A DNA stretch of 64,000 nucleotides. It comes from Nevskiaceae bacterium (lineage in GTDB: Bacteria > Pseudomonadota > Gammaproteobacteria > Steroidobacterales > Steroidobacteraceae). A program made the position numbers and the translations under genes. The stretch's first letter is position 1; each line of letters starts with the position of its first letter. Where the stretch lies: contig JACKOV010000002.1 of NCBI GenBank assembly GCA_024234075.1, forward strand, positions 558,001-622,000. The letters are read 5' to 3'. Positions 59,342 through 64,000 of this stretch are shown one piece after another. The notes below the pieces were generated by a model. It saw nothing but the letters and a program-made list of their open reading frames with translations. It searched no databases and was not told the origin of the DNA.

Positions 59342-59556
59342 GCAGGACTCGGCGGGAGGGAACGGCAAGACGGTCGCGGTTGGGATTATGCGGCTGAGCT
59401 CGTGCCGGGGAGCGGCGGTGCCCGTCAGGTGGCGGCCCAGGGGAGGCGCGGGCACCCGCAATTCGGTGTTACCGTAGCCTCCGACTGGGGGCAGCAGGTC
59501 GGTCGACCTGTCGAGCCCGTCCCTTGGGCCGAAGATTCGAACAGGTGACGACACAT

Positions 59557-60954
59557 ATGGCGACGAACATGCAGACGAACACCACAGTCAACCAGGGGGT
59601 GGCTGCATCGCAGCCGACTTCGCTGCTCGCAGATCCGAACTGGAAACTGCACGCCGGCTGGGGTGTGGGGACGCTCGGGGCCTCCTTCCTGCTGAACAGC
59701 TTTGCCGCGCTGCAGGCGGCCTACCTCACGACAGTGCTCGGCATCGCGGCCGCGAGTGCGGCGGGCCTGCTGTTCATCGCCAAGCTCTGGGATGTCGTCA
59801 GCAATCCGCTGATGGGCTGGATCTCCGACCGCACCGAAACCCGCTGGGGCCGGCGGCGCCCGTATCTGCTGCTCGGCGGCGCCGTCGCGGGTGTCGCGAT
59901 GGTGATCTTCTTCTCCTCGGCGCTGACACCAGTGTCGCAATCCTCGGTGCTGATCGTGCTGTCGCTGGCGCTGGTCGGCACCGGCTACACGATCTTCAAC
60001 GTGCCCTACATGGCGATGCCGTCGGAAATGATCGACGACTACCACGAGCGCACACGGATGATGTCCTGGCGCGTCGCGTTCATCGGTATCGGCACGCTGA
60101 TCGGTGCCTCGGCGCAACGGGTTGCCGAGCTGCTCGGCGATGGTGCAGTGGGTTATGCGCGCATGGGCGTCGTCTACGGCCTGCTGATCTTCATCTTCAT
60201 GGGCTGGACCTTCTTCGGCACGGCGAAGGGGCGGGCACGCACCCGCGACATCCGCAAGGTGTCGTTCGGCGAGCAGCTGCGCACAGCTGTCTCCAACAAG
60301 CCGTTCATGGCGCTGCTCGGGGTAAAGTTCGTGCAGCTGTTCGGCCTGTTCACCTCGACCGCGATGAGCTTCTTCCTGGTGAAGTTCGTGCTCGGCAAGG
60401 AGCAGCCGGGCAGCTGGATGGTGTTGTTCCTGTTGGCCAGCACCGTCGCGCAAATGATGACCATCCCGTTCTGGCGGCACCTGTCGCAGCGGATCGAGAA
60501 GCAGAAGACGTTCGCGCTGGCGGTGATCGTGTTCTCGCTGACTTCGCTGACCTGGCTGGTCGCGAGTCCCGAAGAGTCGGTCTGGTTCTTCTGCTTCCGC
60601 GCCGCGCTCAAGGGCTTCGCTGCGGCCGGCCTGATCCTGATGGCGCAATCGATGCTGCCGGACGTGATCGAGTACGACTACCGCCGCACCGGCATGCGCC
60701 GCGAGGGCGTGTTCTCCGGCTGGTACAGCTTCGTCGAGAAGGTCGCGTCGGCGTTTGCGCCTTCGCTGCTGCTGCTCGGCTATGCCTGGTTCGGCTTCCA
60801 GTCGAAGGCGCCGGTGCAGACCCAGGAAGCGCTCGACGGCATCCGCTACTGCGCGGCCTTCCTGCCCTGCCTGTACTTCGGCCTGTCGCTGATTCCGCTG
60901 GCGTTCTACCGCCTGACGGCGAAGACGCTGGAGTCGATGCCGCGGCCGGCCTGA
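59557..60954 (+). CDS. GPH-family sugar/glycoside:cation symporter (MFS)
   Basis: This is a 465-residue, 12-helix transporter of the MelB-like GPH family. Diagnostic motifs are KLWDVVSNPLMGWISDRTETRWGRRRPYLL (first half), NVPYMAMPSEMIDDYHERTRMMSWR, and MLPDVIEYDYRRTGMRREGVFSG (second half). The substrate may be a sugar or glycoside, taken up with Na+ or H+. The start is ATG 59557 (AGGTGA upstream); ATG 59569 is also possible. It is convergent with a TonB receptor, with which it could form an uptake route for the same compound. Confidence 0.92.
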   Translation: MATNMQTNTTVNQGVAASQPTSLLADPNWKLHAGWGVGTLGASFLLNSFAALQAAYLTTVLGIAAASAAGLLFIAKLWDVVSNPLMGWISDRTETRWGRRRPYLLLGGAVAGVAMVIFFSSALTPVSQSSVLIVLSLALVGTGYTIFNVPYMAMPSEMIDDYHERTRMMSWRVAFIGIGTLIGASAQRVAELLGDGAVGYARMGVVYGLLIFIFMGWTFFGTAKGRARTRDIRKVSFGEQLRTAVSNKPFMALLGVKFVQLFGLFTSTAMSFFLVKFVLGKEQPGSWMVLFLLASTVAQMMTIPFWRHLSQRIEKQKTFALAVIVFSLTSLTWLVASPEESVWFFCFRAALKGFAAAGLILMAQSMLPDVIEYDYRRTGMRREGVFSGWYSFVEKVASAFAPSLLLLGYAWFGFQSKAPVQTQEALDGIRYCAAFLPCLYFGLSLIPLAFYRLTAKTLESMPRPA

Positions 60955-61064
60955 GAAGCCGGCGCTGTGCCGCGCCGCGCAGTGCTGTGCGCGCCGGGTG
61001 TGGCGCGGCATCATCGCCGCCGGTCGCCGATCGCTGATCGGCGATTGGTGTGTAGTGATCGATA

Positions 61065-61102
61065 GCACGAGGCCCCGGGCATCGCTGCCCGGGGCCTCGT
61101 GC
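61065..61102. terminator. Strong bidirectional hairpin
   Basis: GCACGAGGCCCCGGGCA at 61065-61081 pairs perfectly over 17 bases with 61086-61102, with a TCGC tetraloop. It lies between the convergent GPH transporter and TonB receptor genes. ATTTC follows on the plus side. Confidence 0.8.
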
Positions 61103-61123
61103 ATTTCAACGTCGAGGATGATC

Positions 61124-61154
61124 CACGGCACGGCGATGACGTCGCCGTGCCGTG
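61124..61154 (-). terminator. Second hairpin, next to the TonB receptor stop
   Basis: CACGGCACGGCGA at 61124-61136 pairs perfectly with TCGCCGTGCCGTG at 61142-61154 around a five-base loop. It begins 13 bases beyond the receptor stop codon on the minus strand, ahead of the longer hairpin at 61065. Confidence 0.65.
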
Positions 61155-61167
61155 CATGTCGCCTGCT

Positions 61168-63399
61168 TCAGAGCTTGTAGCTCAGGGTCAGCATGACTTC
61201 ACGCGGCGGCAGCATGAGATAGCCACCGAGGCCGCGGCTGCCGACGTAGACCTGCTGGTCGTCGGCGATGTTGCGGGCGTTCAGGCGGATGTCCCAGTGG
61301 TCGCCGACACCGACGCCGACATAACCGTTGAAGCGGTCGTAGGCTTTGACGACGAAGTCGTTGGTCGCGGCCGTGATGTAGTCGTCGGTGCGATACCAGT
61401 CCGCGCCGAAGTTCACGCGGCCGAAGCTGGTCGGGACCGAGTAGTCGAAGCCCAGCGTGAAGGTGTAGCTCGGCAGCTGCGGCGGCTCCGCCTTGACTCC
61501 CAGCCGATTGTTGTTGCCCGGAATCTGCGGCAGCTGCGCGACCGCCGGCGCCGAGGTCGGGTTCAGCGAATCGTACTTGCCGTCAAGGAACGAGGTGTTC
61601 AGGTAGACCGTCAGATTGTCGGTCGGTACGAAGGTGGTCTCGATCTCGAGACCGCGCACCGTAGCCTCACCGGCGTTCTGTACCGGGAAGTCGAACACGC
61701 CTGGCATGACTTCGACGGTCGCGTTCAGCGCCAGATCCTCGATCTTGGCCTGGAACGCGGCGGCGTTGATGCGCAGCCGGCGGTCGAGCAGATCCATCTT
61801 GGCACCGGCCTCATAGGTCCAGTTTGACTCGGGTCCGTACGGCGCCCTGGCGATGTTGGCGTTGGTGATGTTGATGCCGTTGTAGCCACCGGACTTGAAG
61901 CCGCGCGCAACCGAGGCATACAGCAGCAAGCTGTCGACCGAAGTGGTATCGACCGTGTAGTCGATGCCGAACTTCGGCGTGACCTCGTCGTACTTGTCGC
62001 TGAGTGCCACGGCGTCGGTCAGCGGGCCGAGCGGGATCGCGGTGCGCCGCTGGAAGTCGAGCGCAAAGTCCTTGTCGTCCTCGACGTAGCGGACGCCAGC
62101 GGTCAGCTTCAACCGGTCGGTCACCGCGTAGTCGGCCTGAGCGAAGATCGACACCGAATCGGTGCTGGCGCGGATCTGGCTGGTCGAGGTCGGGCCGCCG
62201 AGCACGGTCAGGAACCAGGCGAAGTCCTGCTTGCCGTCTTCAGTGAAGTAGTAGGCACCGACCAGGTAGTTCAGGCGATCGTTGAGCGCCGCGCCCTGCA
62301 ACTGCAGTTCCTGGCTCCACTGCTCGGCCCGCGGATTCGAGGCGCCGATGGTGGCGCCGCGACCGCTGAAGTCGGTGGTGAAGAAGTCGTCGGTCTTCAC
62401 ATAGCCGGTGATCGAGCGGATCGTGCCGATGCCGATGTCCCAGGACAGGTTCGCCGAGGCGATGGTCTGCTGGGTGCCGGCGCGCGGCTTGTCGCTGATC
62501 AGGGCCAGCCCGTGGCCGATCGCCGGCGTCGACAGGCTCTTGTTGCCGTACAGCAGCACGACGTCGTCGGAGGTGTAGCGGGAGTTCGTCGGTACGCTGC
62601 CCGAGCCGCCGGGCAGCATCTGGTTGGAATCGTTCTTGCTGTCGACATAGGCGAAGGAGAACATCGCCTTGAACGAGTCACCGCGGTAGGCGAGCTTGGC
62701 GCGGTAGGCCTGGTTCTGCTCGAGGCCGGTTTCCTCGCCGGTGGCGATGTTCTTCCACTGGCCGTCCTTGTTGTTGACCTGGGCGGAGAACGACATCGAC
62801 CAGTTGTCGTTGATCGGCTTGCCGACGCTGAGGCTGGCAACGTACTGATCCCAGTTGCCGATGCCGAGCTTGGCGTTGAACCACTCGCTGGCACCGGGGT
62901 CGCGGGTCACGAACTTGATCGCACCGGCGAGCGTGTTGCGGCCGTAGAGCGTGCCCTGCGGACCGCGCAGCACCTCGACGCGCTCGATGTCGGCCAGGGT
63001 CACGTTGTTGCCGTTGAGGCGGGCGATGTAGACGTCGTCGACGTAAATGCCGAAGGGGGACTCGGCGACCACGAGCGAGGCATCCTGCTGCAGCGAACCG
63101 CGCAGCGACGGCGACAGGTTGGTCGGCGAAGTGATGTTGTTGCTCATGCGCAGGCTGGGTGCGAAGCGCTGCAGGTCACGTGCCTCGACGACCTGGCGAT
63201 TTTCGAGGGCTTCGGCGCTCAGGGCGCTGACCGCCACCGGCACCGATTGCAGCGATGCTTCACGGCGCTCGGCGGTGACGACAATCTCCTCGAGGCCGCC
63301 GCTGGGGGCGGCAGCCGGCGTGCTGCCGGACTGCGCCAGGCCGGCGGCAGGTAGTGCGGCCATTCCGATGGCAAAAGGCAACAAGCGTTGGATCGACAT
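61168..63399 (-). CDS. TonB-dependent outer-membrane receptor
   Basis: This is a 743-residue receptor. The signal peptide ends in PAAGLAQ, and the TonB box lies in LEEIVVTAERRE. The plug has RDLQRFAPSLRMSNN, FGIYVDDVYIARLNGN and ERVEVLRGPQGTLYGRNTLAGAIKFVT; the barrel ends REVMLTLSYKL. It belongs to the large FecA/IroN-like set common in sphingomonads and in steroid- or plant-polymer-degrading gammaproteobacteria, whose ligands are often unknown non-siderophore compounds. GGAG precedes ATG 63399. Confidence 0.93.
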   Translation of the reverse strand: MSIQRLLPFAIGMAALPAAGLAQSGSTPAAAPSGGLEEIVVTAERREASLQSVPVAVSALSAEALENRQVVEARDLQRFAPSLRMSNNITSPTNLSPSLRGSLQQDASLVVAESPFGIYVDDVYIARLNGNNVTLADIERVEVLRGPQGTLYGRNTLAGAIKFVTRDPGASEWFNAKLGIGNWDQYVASLSVGKPINDNWSMSFSAQVNNKDGQWKNIATGEETGLEQNQAYRAKLAYRGDSFKAMFSFAYVDSKNDSNQMLPGGSGSVPTNSRYTSDDVVLLYGNKSLSTPAIGHGLALISDKPRAGTQQTIASANLSWDIGIGTIRSITGYVKTDDFFTTDFSGRGATIGASNPRAEQWSQELQLQGAALNDRLNYLVGAYYFTEDGKQDFAWFLTVLGGPTSTSQIRASTDSVSIFAQADYAVTDRLKLTAGVRYVEDDKDFALDFQRRTAIPLGPLTDAVALSDKYDEVTPKFGIDYTVDTTSVDSLLLYASVARGFKSGGYNGINITNANIARAPYGPESNWTYEAGAKMDLLDRRLRINAAAFQAKIEDLALNATVEVMPGVFDFPVQNAGEATVRGLEIETTFVPTDNLTVYLNTSFLDGKYDSLNPTSAPAVAQLPQIPGNNNRLGVKAEPPQLPSYTFTLGFDYSVPTSFGRVNFGADWYRTDDYITAATNDFVVKAYDRFNGYVGVGVGDHWDIRLNARNIADDQQVYVGSRGLGGYLMLPPREVMLTLSYKL

Positions 63400-63580
63400 T
63401 TTGGAGCTCCCTCTGTTCCTGTACGGAAATGCTGCGGAGGCAGGCGACACTTGAAAACCAAGCTCGCGGAATCTACCAAACTGGCAGGTGGTTTGTACCT
63501 ATTGATTGCCTTGCAGGCTTGTGGACAAACCAGTTGTTGCCAATAGGCAACAATAGCGGCGCGCGGCCAGGGACGCCATC

Positions 63581-64000
63581 TCAGCCGGTGATGCGGATGA
63601 CGACCTTGCCGGCATTACGCCCGGCGAGGATGTATTCGGATGCATCGGCGATGCGCTCAAGCCCGTGGAACGGCGTCGGATCGACCAGCACCTTGAGGCG
63701 ACCGGCATAGTAGAGATCGAGGATGCGGCGCGCGGTGTCGTCGAAATATTCCGGGAAAGCCTGGTTCTGGAAGGCGCGTACCGAAGCCGATTTCCAGTAC
63801 AGCTGCTGATAGATCCGTGGCTGCGGCAGGTACTCCACCGGCTGGTCGAAATCGGAGGTGTGACCGCTGATCACCAGCCGGCCGCGCATCGCGAGGTTGT
63901 CGAGGAAGGCATCGAAGATTTCGCCGCCGACCGAGTCGTAGGCGAGGTCGATGCCGCGCGGATACTCGCTGGCCAGCACCTGACGCAGATTCTCGCTGCG
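63581..64000 (-). CDS. MDR-family quinone oxidoreductase/zinc-binding dehydrogenase (5' part beyond window)
   Basis: This is the C-terminal 139 residues of a medium-chain reductase; the frame is open to the window edge. YPRGIDLAYDSVGGEIFDAFLDNL is the segment after the nucleotide-binding fold, GRLVISGHTSDFDQP the next strand, and ILAGRNAGKVVIRITG the end. It resembles the NADPH-dependent prostaglandin reductase/QOR group (ZADH2-like). The real start is outside the window; a GTG at 63979 is internal. Confidence 0.85.
   Translation of the reverse strand, partial: RSENLRQVLASEYPRGIDLAYDSVGGEIFDAFLDNLAMRGRLVISGHTSDFDQPVEYLPQPRIYQQLYWKSASVRAFQNQAFPEYFDDTARRILDLYYAGRLKVLVDPTPFHGLERIADASEYILAGRNAGKVVIRITG

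Overview
The window is GC-rich chromosomal DNA, densely packed with genes that often overlap by 1-4 bases. I found no rRNA, tRNA, CRISPR array, insertion sequence or phage gene. The gamma-type gshA, the CysB-type regulator, the TonB receptors, a Dnr-type regulator, a YqjI-like PadR protein and trmO point to a Gammaproteobacterium. The DUF885, penicillin-acylase, GPH-transporter and ketosteroid-dehydrogenase-like genes would suit a Nevskiales/Steroidobacterales or Xanthomonadales-like lineage. That placement is inference from gene content only.

Layout. 1-6.1 kb is housekeeping and signalling: DUF1499, DUF962, gshA, a membrane diguanylate cyclase, a cysB-like gene and def. 6.4-13.9 kb is a nitrite/NO island: a two-cytochrome-domain cd1 nitrite reductase (nirS), a TonB receptor of haem-receptor type, an outer-membrane porin, nnrS and an exported NTF2-like protein. 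14-25.9 kb is accessory metabolism: MFS transporter, ferredoxin reductase, PII protein, hydrolase, two MDR dehydrogenases, a Tat-exported flavoprotein, a thioesterase, and a three-gene overlapping cluster (methyltransferase, coiled-coil protein, propeller lipoprotein). 26-28.5 kb holds ilvH and ilvB, oriented divergently. 28.5-38.2 kb is a respiratory locus: cytochrome b561, a DUF1838 protein, a DUF420 protein, then the tightly packed operon at 30964-38161. 38.2-48.6 kb has modC/modB, a VIT protein, gloA, a GH17-GT2 glucan synthase, hydrolases and an M16 peptidase. 48.6-51 kb has SCO, ctaB and a Dnr-type regulator. The rest has an SDR, a His/Gly-repeat PadR regulator, trmO, hydrolases, a GPH transporter and a second TonB receptor. 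The window ends inside a quinone-oxidoreductase-like gene.

The main interest is the operon at 30964-38161. It begins like the norS-norY-senC clusters described in ammonia oxidisers: a CuA subunit II, a haem-copper subunit I with Gln where oxidases have the cross-linked Tyr, and a SCO protein. It then adds an unknown single-TM protein, a second subunit-I-like protein lacking the CuB His-His pair, and a cytochrome b6-type / [2Fe-2S] / FAD-NAD(P) reductase fusion. A perfect FNR/Dnr box (30861-30874) lies upstream. An equally placed box (50200-50213) precedes the Dnr-type regulator, next to ctaB and SCO. Together with nirS and nnrS this suggests a nitrite-to-NO-to-N2O respiratory module with an unusual terminal reductase. 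No nitrate reductase, nitrous oxide reductase or haem d1 biosynthesis gene is visible here.
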